Assembly: GCF_017254865.1 (NCBI RefSeq)
Contig: NZ_JAFKCV010000012.1
Location: 1 to 64,000, forward strand
Reading direction: 5' to 3'
DNA from: Bowmanella dokdonensis
GTDB lineage: Bacteria > Pseudomonadota > Gammaproteobacteria > Enterobacterales > Alteromonadaceae
Length of the DNA: 64,000 nt
Shown: piece by piece, positions 37,114-44,620 of the stretch
Numbering within the stretch: position 1 is the stretch's first letter
How the letters are laid out: each line of letters starts with the position of its first letter
Notes under the pieces: model-generated
What the model was told of the DNA's origin: nothing
The model's database searches: none
What the model saw: the letters and a program-made list of their open reading frames with translations, nothing else
Position numbers and translations under genes: made by a program

Positions 37114-37118
37114 ATTTC

Positions 37119-37199
37119 ACCACTAAGGGCACGAAGAACACGAAGAAACACAACATCCTCCGCTGTAACCACTTCGTGCTCTTCGTGACCTTCGTGGTA
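37119..37199. repeat. CACGAAG-type intergenic repeat element
   Basis: Left arm: GGCACGAAGAACACGAAG, with CACGAAG units at nine-base spacing. Right arm (37169-37199), reverse-complemented: ACCACGAAGGTCACGAAGAG plus a third unit. The two arms make a long imperfect hairpin around about 20 bases. Families of such CACGAAG repeats occur between genes of many bacteria, and translations of them give strings like YHEGHEEHE in false ORFs (a minus-strand frame at 37110-37340 shows this). The rest of the gap to 37408 holds the promoter region of the GFA gene. Confidence 0.65.
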
Positions 37200-37408
37200 A
37201 TAAAAAGATCGAATGCTGGTTGGTATTGAGCCAAATAAAGAAGATGAAAGGCACAGCCGGGTTGGCCTTCGCGGAAACTTTATAGGCTGTCGGATGTATA
37301 GTCTGACCGTAAAAGCGCTCACACAATCGGCAGCTAACACCCGGTGCTACACCTTGCGCAGATGAGCGTCCGGATCTTGTAAAATTTGTAATTGGGAAGA
37401 TATAAGCC

Positions 37409-37816
37409 ATGGAAAACACACTTACCGGCCAGTGCCTGTGCGGGCAGGTCAGATTTACCCTCAGGGACAATTTCAGGAACTTTCACCTGTGCCATTGCAA
37501 ACAGTGCCAGCAGCTCACCGGCAGTGCCTTTGCTGCCAATTTGTTTACCGATATGGGCAATATCGAATGGACGCAAGGGAGGGACCGCCTCACTACCTAC
37601 CGACATCCTTCCAGAGATTTCTCTCACGCTTTTTGCAAATCCTGCGGTTCGGCCCTGCCTTATATCAACAAGCGCAACACCGCTTTGGTCGTGCCTGCCG
37701 GTTCACTCAATGACATGCCGAAGATTACCCCCCAGGCCAATATCTTTGTCACTGAACAGGTCTGCTGGCTGGAGGAGGGGAGACTGGCTGAGCGGTTTGA
37801 GGGATTTGCCGGCTAG
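37409..37816 (+). CDS. GFA-family zinc protein (CENP-V/Gfa-like)
   Basis: This 135-residue protein has the Gfa/CENP-V zinc-binding pattern: GQCLCGQVRF, FHLCHCKQCQQLTGSAF and AFCKSCGSALPYI. The namesake, Gfa of Paracoccus, speeds formaldehyde-glutathione adduct formation, but most members have unknown activity. It is a single gene downstream of the CACGAAG-type repeat and convergent with the DUF2200 gene, whose stop is one to two bases away. Confidence 0.88.
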   Translation: MENTLTGQCLCGQVRFTLRDNFRNFHLCHCKQCQQLTGSAFAANLFTDMGNIEWTQGRDRLTTYRHPSRDFSHAFCKSCGSALPYINKRNTALVVPAGSLNDMPKITPQANIFVTEQVCWLEEGRLAERFEGFAG

Positions 37817-37817
37817 C

Positions 37818-38168
37818 TCAGGCGCGAAGAATCTTCTCCATGGCTTTGCCTTTGGCCAGCTCATCGATCAGCTTGTCCAGGTAGCGTATTTTCTGCATCA
37901 GTGGGTCTTGGACCTCTTCAACCCGAACCCCGCAGACCACGCCTTTTATCTGAGCACTGTTGGGGTGAAAGGCCGGGGCCAGGGCAAAGAAAGTGTCGAA
38001 GTCGTGTTCACTGTCGATCTGCTGCTGCAAACCGGCCCGGTCATAGCCCGTCAGCCAGCAGATAATTTGATCAACCTCTTCCTTGGTGCGGTTTTTCTTT
38101 TCCGCCTTCTGCACATAAAACGGATAGACCTTGGCAAATGGCGTGGTGAATATTTTGTGTGTGGCCAA
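37818..38168 (-). CDS. DUF2200 family protein
   Basis: This 116-residue soluble protein matches the pattern of DUF2200: [39 protein letters not shown] at the start, then [27 protein letters not shown] and a basic helical C-terminus. Function unknown. It is convergent with the GFA gene. Confidence 0.8.
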   Translation of the reverse strand: MATHKIFTTPFAKVYPFYVQKAEKKNRTKEEVDQIICWLTGYDRAGLQQQIDSEHDFDTFFALAPAFHPNSAQIKGVVCGVRVEEVQDPLMQKIRYLDKLIDELAKGKAMEKILRA

Positions 38169-38302
38169 TGGCTAGTCTCCATAAACTCAATAGGGAATCG
38201 GACTCCATGAGTATTGATGGTGAAAAGGGTTGCTTACAATAATTTTATCGGCCTGTTAGCCGGCTTAATTACGATCCCTTTTCGACACGACCCCTTTTCG
38301 AT

Positions 38303-39118
38303 TTATTTTCCCTCTTTTGGCAACCTAACACGGACCAAGGTAAACGTGCCGGTTTGCAAGGTCTTACCTTTGTAGACGGAGTAGAAGTAACCATTCAAGT
38401 TATCGCCGTGCATCTGATTCACTATCAACCTGTTGGCAAAAGTCGGGTGCTCTGTTTGAATTTCCACCACACCCTCTTTAACGTTCACCTTGTCTGGCAA
38501 AAACGCGGTCTGGTTGGTGATCCCGCGACCATTGATAAAGTAGGTAAAATGCGACTTTTTATCCGGGTGGAACTCAAAGGTCAGCAGTCCTTTTAGTTCA
38601 TCCATTTGCAGTACGCCAATCCAGAAACCATACATCCCTTCCTGCGGCTCCTCCGCCAAGGTTTTTATCGAATCCCGGTAATGCCCCATAAAGTCGCGGA
38701 TAGTGGATTGCTTTTTTTTAAAATCGAGCTGATAGGTCTCTGAGATAGAGGCATCTCCTTCGGCCTCTGCAAAAATTTCCAGCACCTTGAATGAGTCATC
38801 CAGATAGGGAGATAAAACCAAACGAGTGATTTCCCCACTCTCTGCAGACAGGATATGGATAGTGCATTCAGTGCGAGTACAGGTGATATCCTGATCACTG
38901 AATCGAAACACTTGCCCGCTGGTAAAGGCATTGAACATATTCATATTGAACAGCCGATGCTGCCCGTCTTCTTTGATCTCCAACAACCGGTATTTGAAGC
39001 CGGAAGTGACCACCCCTTCATAAAGACCGGGTGTAATTTTTATGTGTTCGTCAGAGGCCCATAGGCTCTGGGAAAACAGTAAGGCAGTTAAAAGTAACGC
39101 TTTAGAATTGAAGTCCAT
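38303..39118 (-). CDS. exported protein of unknown function
   Basis: This protein of about 271 residues has a signal peptide ending near LWAS and a mature part rich in beta strands, with two close cysteines (ITCTRTECTIHI). I recognise no family. AGGA lies ten bases before the ATG at 39118; another ATG (39127) lies three codons earlier. The gene is AT-richer than its neighbours and sits at the edge of the toxin-antitoxin and cassette region, so acquisition by transfer is possible. Confidence 0.6.
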   Translation of the reverse strand: MDFNSKALLLTALLFSQSLWASDEHIKITPGLYEGVVTSGFKYRLLEIKEDGQHRLFNMNMFNAFTSGQVFRFSDQDITCTRTECTIHILSAESGEITRLVLSPYLDDSFKVLEIFAEAEGDASISETYQLDFKKKQSTIRDFMGHYRDSIKTLAEEPQEGMYGFWIGVLQMDELKGLLTFEFHPDKKSHFTYFINGRGITNQTAFLPDKVNVKEGVVEIQTEHPTFANRLIVNQMHGDNLNGYFYSVYKGKTLQTGTFTLVRVRLPKEGK

Positions 39119-39273
39119 TTGCACCATTTCCTGTTTTATAAAGCGAGATTTTTCAGTTCTGCTTGGTGAGTTTCAAAGTTGGCTATTTGACTATATCGTC
39201 AACGCACTTTGCAAGACTCGACCTCGTCCTGGTGGAGGTTTTGCCGTGGGCTAAGGTTCAGCCACTTTTATTG

Positions 39274-39315
39274 GGCTGTTCACTTGTGAATAGCCACTCG
39301 ACCAGTATGCTGGTC
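39274..39315. promoter_or_regulatory. candidate antitoxin operator (two inverted repeats)
   Basis: Just upstream of the antitoxin gene are a 10-base-pair inverted repeat (GGCTGTTCAC / GTGAATAGCC, with one G-T pair) and GACCAG-TATG-CTGGTC (39300-39315). Phd/YefM-type antitoxins repress their own operon by binding such repeats, so this is the likely autoregulatory site. Confidence 0.45.
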
Positions 39316-39340
39316 TATGTGCTGAATGCAGGGGAGAGCA

Positions 39341-39580
39341 ATGCATAAAGAGATAGGCGCTTATGAGGCCAAAAACAAACTACCTGAAATTCTTCGGAGA
39401 ATAGAGTCTGGGGATACCTTTACTATCACCAACAGGAGTAAGCCTGTGGCAGATCTGGTGCCCAGCCGCTCCAGTGAACGATTAAAGACAGAAACCGCCA
39501 TTGCCAATATCCTTAAAGCCAGGAAACATAAGGTATCTGACGAAGAGCTCAATGAGCTCAGGAAAGAGGCGCGAAAATGA
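39341..39580 (+). CDS. Phd/YefM-family antitoxin
   Basis: This 79-residue protein begins HKEIGAYEAKNKLPEILRRIESGDTFTITNRSKPVADLVP, the DNA-binding half of the Phd/YefM family, with a charged C-terminal helix (SDEELNELRKEARK) that would wrap around a VapC-type toxin. GGGGAG lies five bases before the ATG; the frame also contains an in-frame ATG five codons earlier. The adjacent toxin is truncated and interrupted (39584-39826), so this antitoxin is now an orphan. Confidence 0.88.
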   Translation: MHKEIGAYEAKNKLPEILRRIESGDTFTITNRSKPVADLVPSRSSERLKTETAIANILKARKHKVSDEELNELRKEARK

Positions 39581-39583
39581 GCA

Positions 39584-39826
39584 CTAACCGGTGAAGTAGA
39601 GCGTTTTATTTCCCTACTCTAATATCTGCCGTTATACATAGATCCTCAAACAGCAAGCCAGGTATTTAATCGCACGCTGGCACTATCCAGAGCCTACAAA
39701 CTAAGCAGTTATGATGCCGCCTATCTGGAATTAGCCATTCGCAAAGGCCTGCCCCTGGCCACTCTGGATAAAAACCTGCCTAAAGCCGCCAAAAAAGCCG
39801 ATATCGCTGTTTATCTAAAAGACTGA
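39584..39826 (+). pseudogene. vapC toxin remnant, N-terminal half deleted and interrupted
   Basis: Directly after the antitoxin stop the sequence reads LTGEVERFISLL-stop-YLPLYIDPQTA, then RTLALSRAYKLSSYDAAYLELAIRKG and PLATLDKNL, ending at TGA 39824-39826. This is the C-terminal half of a VapC PIN-domain ribonuclease (SSYDAAYLELA ... LATLD). The first 70 or so residues, with the first catalytic aspartate (usual 'VLDASV'), are missing, and a TAA at 39620 interrupts the remainder. The toxin must be inactive. Confidence 0.85.
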
Positions 39827-39924
39827 TAGCTGGTCTGTCTGGGTACAGATTGATAACACCCACAAATTGGCCCATAAGCGCTGATGCATGCTTAATTAAC
39901 TTCGACCCCTTTTTCGAAGGCTAA

Positions 39925-40077
39925 TACGAGCGCCTGAAGGCTGCAGGGAAGCTCCCCAAAGTGGCACTGATTGCCTGCCTTCGGAAACTGATAGTGATTT
40001 TAAATACCATGCTGAAAAACGAGGAGACATGGCATGAATACCTGGCTTAATTTATTGACTTTTACCCACAGTCACTT
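39925..40077 (+). mobile_element. IS110/IS1111-type element remnant, 3' end
   Basis: Frame 39925-40050 reads YERLKAAGKLPKVALIAC, then RKLIVILNTMLKNEETWHEYLA, then stop. This is the C-terminus of an IS110-family transposase (Transposase_20 domain). After the stop, 27 bases lead straight to an attC core box (GTTAGGC, 40078-40084). The rest of this copy is gone; a TAA precedes the fragment in frame. Its right end is in the attC site, as in the IS1111-attC group. Confidence 0.8.
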
Positions 40078-40456
40078 GTTAGGCTTCACGGTCCGTCTCG
40101 TTTTGCTTGCACGACAGCGATTCCGTCACGCAGTGAAGAAGAAGCAGACATAACCAAGGAACGCCAGGAAAGAAATAGCACCTAACGCTGCGGCTACCTT
40201 CGAAATCATCGTGCGCGCAGAGCCATCGCTGCTAAGGTTAAGGATAAGCGTAGCCGCTCCAATGCCACATAGAGCTAATCCACCAAAAAGACTTATAACG
40301 AACAGCCCGATAAAGAGCAGCCCTTCTCCATAGTCCTCTGAATGTGCTGGTATTATGAGAAGCGGTAGCAACGCGGCCGTCAACAATGGAAGTGCTACGC
40401 CGACGCAGACGAGAGCGCTCCCTTTTCGTGCGATTCGGTTCATAGTGACGCCTAAC
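40078..40456 (-). mobile_element. single integron gene cassette between half attC sites
   Basis: Read on the minus strand, GTTAGGC (40456-40450; core GTTRRRY) is followed six bases later by the ATG of a small gene, as at the 5' end of an integron cassette. After the gene, GCCTAAC-AAGTGACTG (from 40084; core RYYYAAC) begins the cassette's attC. Both attC sites are incomplete: IS110/IS1111-type sequences follow each one. No integron integrase is in the window. This is a cassette left without its integron. Confidence 0.7.
40126..40443 (-). CDS. cassette-encoded small membrane protein
   Basis: This 105-residue protein has about three hydrophobic segments (residues 9-33, 42-66, 82-104) and no motif that I know. 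It starts six bases after an attC core box and ends about 40 bases before the next, so it is the single gene of an integron-type cassette. No Shine-Dalgarno is seen, which is common for cassettes with very short 5' leaders. Function unknown; cassette genes often encode small membrane proteins. Confidence 0.6.
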   Translation of the reverse strand: MNRIARKGSALVCVGVALPLLTAALLPLLIIPAHSEDYGEGLLFIGLFVISLFGGLALCGIGAATLILNLSSDGSARTMISKVAAALGAISFLAFLGYVCFFFTA

Positions 40457-40462
40457 GAATGA

Positions 40463-40896
40463 TATGGACTCCCCCTTTACCGGGGCTCTGCCAAGCTTTA
40501 AGTGGCAACCATTGAGGAGAACCGTCCATGTCAGATTTCAACTATTTCTATGGCATTGATTTAGCCAAGCTGAGTTTCAGTATCCACGGCGAAGACCGCC
40601 ATGGCAAGCCGCTCGTCCACAAGAGTGTGACCCGCACTAAGCTGTTAAAGGAAATGGCCAATCTGCCTGCTGGCCTGGTGGAATTGGAAGCCTGCAGTGC
40701 AGTCCATTACTGGGAGAGGGAAATGAAGAAACTGGGCCATGAAGAGGCAGATAATGGTCTACTGTATGTGGCCCGGGCGCTTATCCATGATTGTTATGAA
40801 CACCTGCTGGTCCTGGAGCAGTGCTTTGCCATGCTGGGCTTACTCGTCTTCATACCCTCAGTGGTGAATACTTGCATTGTTAATCCAGGGCAGTAG
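40463..40896 (+). pseudogene. IS110/IS1111-type element remnant, 5' end with internally deleted transposase
   Basis: Six bases after an attC core (GCCTAAC, 40450-40456) begins an IS110-family 5' end with a hairpin (CCCC-CTTTA-CGGGG). The ORF 40528-40896 encodes YFYGIDLAKLSFSIHG, then LVELEACSAVHYWEREMKKLGHE: the DEDD-domain start, including the first Asp and the following Glu. It then jumps to EADNGLLYVARALIHDCYEHLL, which belongs about 100 residues further on in complete transposases. The remaining residues are unrelated and the C-terminal serine domain is absent. The protein cannot be a working transposase. It has the same orientation as the remnant at 39925. Confidence 0.8.
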
Positions 40897-40955
40897 GACA
40901 GGGGACCTGAAGCAAGTGCAGGACGACAGTGCCCCGCGGGTGGGGCAGCCCAGGG

Positions 40956-41915
40956 CTATAGCTTATCAGCGTAAGCAAACAGCGCCGGCGCCCCGCCTGT
41001 ATGCCAGAACAGTACCTGATCATCCTTACTGAAATATCCCTTGCGCACCAGATCAATCAAGCCGGCCATGGCCCGGCCCGTATACACAGGGTCCAGCAAG
41101 ATCCCTTCGGTTTTGGCCAACAGCTCAATGGCCTCCCGTTCGGGCTCGCCTATCACCGCATAACCGCCGCCCAGATAGTCGGCGTTAAGCAATACATGGC
41201 CGGCGTCGAAGGCCTCTACGCCCAATTCGTCTGCGGTCAGGTTAGCCAGCTCCAGCACAGTACCGGCAAAGCCCTGCGGCCCTTCGGTTTTATCGATGCG
41301 GATACCCAGTATCTGCGCGTCCATGCCCACCAGCCGGGTGCCGGCCAGGATCCCCGCATGGGTACCGCCGGAGGCCGAGGCAAAGACCATGTGGTCGAAG
41401 CGTTGCTCGGTTTGTTTGGCCAGCTCCAGCACAGCGTTGGCATATCCCAGGGCGCCGTGAAGATTGGAGCCGCCATACGGCACGACATAGGGCTTCTTGC
41501 CCTGCTGTTTAAGCCTGGCAGCCAGTTCGGGAATATCCTCCCCCTTGCGTTTTTCCCCGGCCCAGTGGATCTGGGCGCCCAGCAGCTTGTCCAGCAAGAG
41601 GTTGCCGTTGACCTCATCCGGCTCGTTGCCCCCCAGCACCAGGTGGCACTCCAGGCCCAGGCGCGCCGCCGCGGCCGCGGTCTGGCGGCAGTGATTGGAC
41701 TGTATGGCGCCGGCACTGATAATACAATCGGCCCCCTGGGCCAGGGCATGATGGAGGATATATTCCAGTTTTCGGGTCTTGTTGCCGCCCAGGGCAAGCC
41801 CGGTCAGATCATCCCGCTTCACCCAGATTTGCGGGCCGCCCAGGACCTGGCTCAGACGCTTTAAAGGCTCCAGTGGGGTGGGCAGCACGCCCAGCGGCAG
41901 TCGGTTATCCAGCAT
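40956..41915 (-). CDS. D-cysteine desulfhydrase / ACC deaminase family PLP enzyme
   Basis: This 319-residue fold-II PLP enzyme has the family motif GGNKTRKLEYIL with the PLP lysine, the ISAGAIQSNHCRQTAAAAARLG motif and a late HTGGAPALFAY glycine loop for the phosphate. Relatives degrade D-cysteine to pyruvate, H2S and ammonia (DcyD) or deaminate 1-aminocyclopropane-1-carboxylate; here DcyD-type is more likely, since the gene is in a gammaproteobacterial housekeeping context. It overlaps the methionine aminopeptidase gene by 11 bases, which fits an operon with it and the MscS gene. Confidence 0.88.
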   Translation of the reverse strand: MLDNRLPLGVLPTPLEPLKRLSQVLGGPQIWVKRDDLTGLALGGNKTRKLEYILHHALAQGADCIISAGAIQSNHCRQTAAAAARLGLECHLVLGGNEPDEVNGNLLLDKLLGAQIHWAGEKRKGEDIPELAARLKQQGKKPYVVPYGGSNLHGALGYANAVLELAKQTEQRFDHMVFASASGGTHAGILAGTRLVGMDAQILGIRIDKTEGPQGFAGTVLELANLTADELGVEAFDAGHVLLNADYLGGGYAVIGEPEREAIELLAKTEGILLDPVYTGRAMAGLIDLVRKGYFSKDDQVLFWHTGGAPALFAYADKL

Positions 41916-42702
41916 TGAGCAATTCTCCTAACATGGGCGCTTCTTCGGCACGCAGGGTCAGTACCTCCACGCCGGTTTCGGTGACCGCCACCGTATGCTC
42001 CCACTGGGCGGACAGTTTCTTGTCGCGGGTAAACACCGTCCAGCCGTCCTTGCCGGTTTTGGTGCGATGATCCCCCTGGTTGATCATGGGCTCGATGGTA
42101 AAGGTCATACCCGGCGCCAGCTTCAGGCCCGCGCCAGGTTTGCCGTAATGCAGGACTTCCGGCGCCTCGTGCATCTGGGCCCCTATGCCGTGGCCGCAAT
42201 AGTCCCGCACCACCGAATAACCGGCCTTCTCGGCCACATTCTGGATGGCATGGCCCACATCCCCTAGTGTGGCCCCGGGGCGAACCTGACGGATACCGGC
42301 CCACATAGCCTGATAGGTGGTTTGCACCAGCTTCCTGGCCAGGGGCTTGACCTCGCCAAGCATATACATCTTGCTGGAATCGGCCACATAGCCGTTTTTC
42401 TCCAGGGTGATATCCAGGTTGCAGATATCGCCGCTTCTGAGCTTCTGGGAGGCTTTGGGCATGCCATGACAGACTACCTCATTTACCGAGCAGTTCAGTA
42501 CATAGGGGTAGTCGTACTGGCCAAGGCTTGCCGGGCGGGACTGCAGATCCTGGCGGATGAACTGCTCCACCTTGTCGTTGACTTCCATGGTGGTAACGCC
42601 CACCTGGACAAAGTCATCCAGCATGGCAAAGACCCGCGCCAGCAACTGCCCGGACTGGCGCATCAGCGCCAGTTGGTCAGCCGATTTGAGTATGATCTCC
42701 AT
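41905..42702 (-). CDS. map: methionine aminopeptidase, type I
   Basis: This 265-residue enzyme removes the initiator methionine from new proteins, using two metal ions. Conserved motifs: SVNEVVCHGMP (substrate-side His), ICNLDITLEKNGYVADSS (metal Asp), RDYCGHGIGAQMHEAPEVLHYG (metal His), and MTFTIEPMINQG (metal Glu). It overlaps both neighbours (by 11 bases downstream and one base upstream). This is an unusual position: map often sits alone or near rpsB. A second map copy elsewhere is possible. Confidence 0.95.
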   Translation of the reverse strand: MEIILKSADQLALMRQSGQLLARVFAMLDDFVQVGVTTMEVNDKVEQFIRQDLQSRPASLGQYDYPYVLNCSVNEVVCHGMPKASQKLRSGDICNLDITLEKNGYVADSSKMYMLGEVKPLARKLVQTTYQAMWAGIRQVRPGATLGDVGHAIQNVAEKAGYSVVRDYCGHGIGAQMHEAPEVLHYGKPGAGLKLAPGMTFTIEPMINQGDHRTKTGKDGWTVFTRDKKLSAQWEHTVAVTETGVEVLTLRAEEAPMLGELLNAG

Positions 42703-43247
42703 CAGTCGGATTCCGGCTGTTCGGGTTTGGTCACCGGCTCCTGTTTGGGCACCGTATAGTCATTGGGCACCTTGATCACCGGGGTCTGCAGAATCAGGCT
42801 GTTGGGGTAGGTGATGAGCAGACCGTCGTCCTTGCGGATCAGTACGTGGAAGGTGCTGATCTCCTCGATATTGCCGAGCATTTCAAAGTCCTTGTTGATG
42901 ATCAGGATCCGGTCGCCGACCCGGTAGGGAAAGTTGAAGAAGATCAGGATCCCGGCGGTAATATTACTCAGAATCGACCACTGGGCAACCAGCGCCACCC
43001 CCAGGATGGCGAAGGTGGACGACAGGAACACCATCAGGTTGCTGTAATCGATACCCAGTACCATCAGGCCCGCAAACAGGAACAACAGCAGATGCGCAGT
43101 GCCGATAAAGCGCTTGATAATAGCCTTGCGCTTGGGCGGCGCTTCCTTGGATTCCACCACCTTTTTGACAAACATCCGAATGCCCGCCTTGGTGACAGCG
43201 AACAAACCAATCAACAACAATAAAATCAGGATTTGTTTCTCTTGCAT
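42702..43247 (-). CDS. small MscS-family channel-like protein
   Basis: This 181-residue protein has an N-terminal helix, two more hydrophobic helices (about 45-70 and 72-96), and the MscS beta domain (FFNFPYRVGDRILIINKDFEMLGNIEEISTFHVLIRKDDGLLITYPNSLILQTPVIKV). It lacks the alpha/beta C-terminal domain of full-length MscS; its tail is short and rich in Pro and Glu. Its stop shares a base with the map start (TGATG), so translation of the two is coupled. It may be a minimal channel. Confidence 0.85.
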   Translation of the reverse strand: MQEKQILILLLLIGLFAVTKAGIRMFVKKVVESKEAPPKRKAIIKRFIGTAHLLLFLFAGLMVLGIDYSNLMVFLSSTFAILGVALVAQWSILSNITAGILIFFNFPYRVGDRILIINKDFEMLGNIEEISTFHVLIRKDDGLLITYPNSLILQTPVIKVPNDYTVPKQEPVTKPEQPESD

Positions 43248-43271
43248 CGGAATTCAGTTCTTCTTCTGGTC

Positions 43272-44018
43272 TTAAGGTTTTATCGGCTTTTTCAACTGCA
43301 CGGCCTGGGCGTCCTTTTTCTTGCGTATGCGGATATTGAGAAACTCCACCGCCACTGAAAACGCCATGGCAAAGTAAATATAACCTTTGGGTACGTGCAC
43401 ATCGAAGCCCTCGATGACCAGGGTAAAGCCCACCATGATCAAAAAGGACAGCGCCAGCATCTTGATGGTGGGATGGGCGTCGACAAAGTCGCCGATGGAC
43501 TTGGCCGCCACCAGCATCACCACCACCGAGGCGACAATGGCAATCACCATAATGGACAGATGGGACACCAGCCCCACGGCGGTAATCACAGAATCCAGCG
43601 AGAACACCAGATCCAGCACGGCAATCTGCACCAGTACGGCACCGAAACCGGCCACTTTGCTGCTGCCGCCTGATTCTTCCTCGCCTTCGAGGCTGTTGTG
43701 GATCTCATGGGTCGATTTGGCCAACAGGAACAGACCGCCGAGAATCAGAATCACGTCCCGGCCGGAAATCTCCTCACCCAGAATGCTGAACCAGGGCTCC
43801 ACCAGACCCATCACCCAGGTAATGGAGAACAGTAGCGCCAGACGGGTCAGCATGGCCAGGGCAATGCCCAGTTTGCGGGCTTTTTCCCTTTGTTCAGGTG
43901 GAAGGCGGCCCACCAGGATGGAAATAAAGATGATGTTGTCGATGCCCAGCACAATTTCCAGGGCCATCAGGGTGCCCAGGGCAATCCAGGCTTCGGGACT
44001 GGCTATCCATTCGAACAT
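43272..44018 (-). CDS. TerC-family membrane protein
   Basis: This 248-residue protein has seven or so membrane helices with the TerC signatures: LEIVLGIDNIIFISILVGRLP with the conserved acidic residues, and IAVLDLVFSLDSVITAVG. TerC/YkoY/Alx proteins are linked to tellurite resistance, metal (manganese) export and membrane-protein metalation. It is a single gene, 24 bases upstream of the MscS gene, so read-through into that operon is possible. Confidence 0.92.
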   Translation of the reverse strand: MFEWIASPEAWIALGTLMALEIVLGIDNIIFISILVGRLPPEQREKARKLGIALAMLTRLALLFSITWVMGLVEPWFSILGEEISGRDVILILGGLFLLAKSTHEIHNSLEGEEESGGSSKVAGFGAVLVQIAVLDLVFSLDSVITAVGLVSHLSIMVIAIVASVVVMLVAAKSIGDFVDAHPTIKMLALSFLIMVGFTLVIEGFDVHVPKGYIYFAMAFSVAVEFLNIRIRKKKDAQAVQLKKPIKP

Positions 44019-44042
44019 GTTAAATACCTACGGGAAATAGTG

Positions 44043-44063
44043 AGAGCCAGTATAACTGGCTCT
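44043..44063. terminator. hairpin after the ydbH-ynbE-ydbL operon
   Basis: AGAGCCAGT and ACTGGCTCT form a nine-base-pair stem with an ATA loop. On the minus strand it lies about 30 bases after the YdbL stop and before TerC; T residues follow loosely on both strands. It probably ends the upstream operon. Confidence 0.55.
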
Positions 44064-44095
44064 GTTTATTAAATATATGAATCAACGGCTTAAGG

Positions 44096-44413
44096 TTATT
44101 TTTTAACCCAGTCACCGTTTAGCAGCACATAGTGTCCCGGCTGGGTTTTTTCCACCGCTTTCTTGCCCGCCAGCGCTTCCACCTGGGCCAGGGTGATATT
44201 GTTCTGTTTGGCCAGTTGCTGGTATTTTTCCCGGCGTTTGTCATTCACATCCCTGACCAGCGCTGTCACCTCCGGGGCGGCCTGGACAATGCCCAGATAA
44301 CCGTCGGTCTGCTCACCCACATAGCCCTTGTCCTTGGCTTCATCCAGTTCAATGGCGCTGGCGACGCTTGAAACCAGCAACATTAGCGTGGCGATAAATA
44401 GTTTGATTTTCAT
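44096..44413 (-). CDS. ydbL: YdbL family (DUF1318) periplasmic protein
   Basis: This 105-residue protein has a signal peptide ending at ASA and the YdbL pattern: LDEAKDKGYVGEQTDGYLGIV, VRDVNDKRREKYQQLAKQNN and the C-terminal YVLLNGDWVKK. In Escherichia coli, YdbL is encoded with YdbH and YnbE and is proposed to help their assembly. The order ydbH-ynbE-ydbL is the same here, with 27 bases to ynbE. Confidence 0.9.
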   Translation of the reverse strand: MKIKLFIATLMLLVSSVASAIELDEAKDKGYVGEQTDGYLGIVQAAPEVTALVRDVNDKRREKYQQLAKQNNITLAQVEALAGKKAVEKTQPGHYVLLNGDWVKK

Positions 44414-44440
44414 GGAGTCTCTCCTTAAAACGGATGCCGG

Positions 44441-44620
44441 TTAAAACAGTTCGCTGTCTTCGCTGAACAATTCTTCGAGTTCCTTATCCACCTTGACGCG
44501 GATTTCATGATCCACCTTAACGTTCAGATTGATGGTGATGGGCTCCTTACTCTCCACCTGGACCTTATGGGTGCAGGCTGCGAGTAATAGGCAGGCCAGT
44601 GTCGTAACAAGTATCTTCAC
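44441..44620 (-). CDS. ynbE: YnbE outer-membrane lipoprotein
   Basis: This 59-residue protein starts at a GTG overlapping the ydbH stop by four bases (GTGA). The signal ends in LLLAAC (lipobox), and the mature part is a short chain with alternating strands (ITINLNVKVDHEIRVKVDKELEEL), the usual YnbE form. YnbE continues the YdbH beta-groove to the outer membrane and is needed for the lipid bridge in E. coli. It is easily missed because it is short and has a GTG start. Confidence 0.92.
   Translation of the reverse strand: MKILVTTLACLLLAACTHKVQVESKEPITINLNVKVDHEIRVKVDKELEELFSEDSELF

Noticed and set aside
37119-37199. A CRISPR array suggested by repeated units
   Set aside because: The units are seven bases with two-base spacers and inverted arms; there is no uniform repeat-spacer array and no cas gene.
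37110-37340. A minus-strand ORF whose product includes HEGHEEHE
   Set aside because: This is translation of the CACGAAG repeat, a known source of false ORFs.
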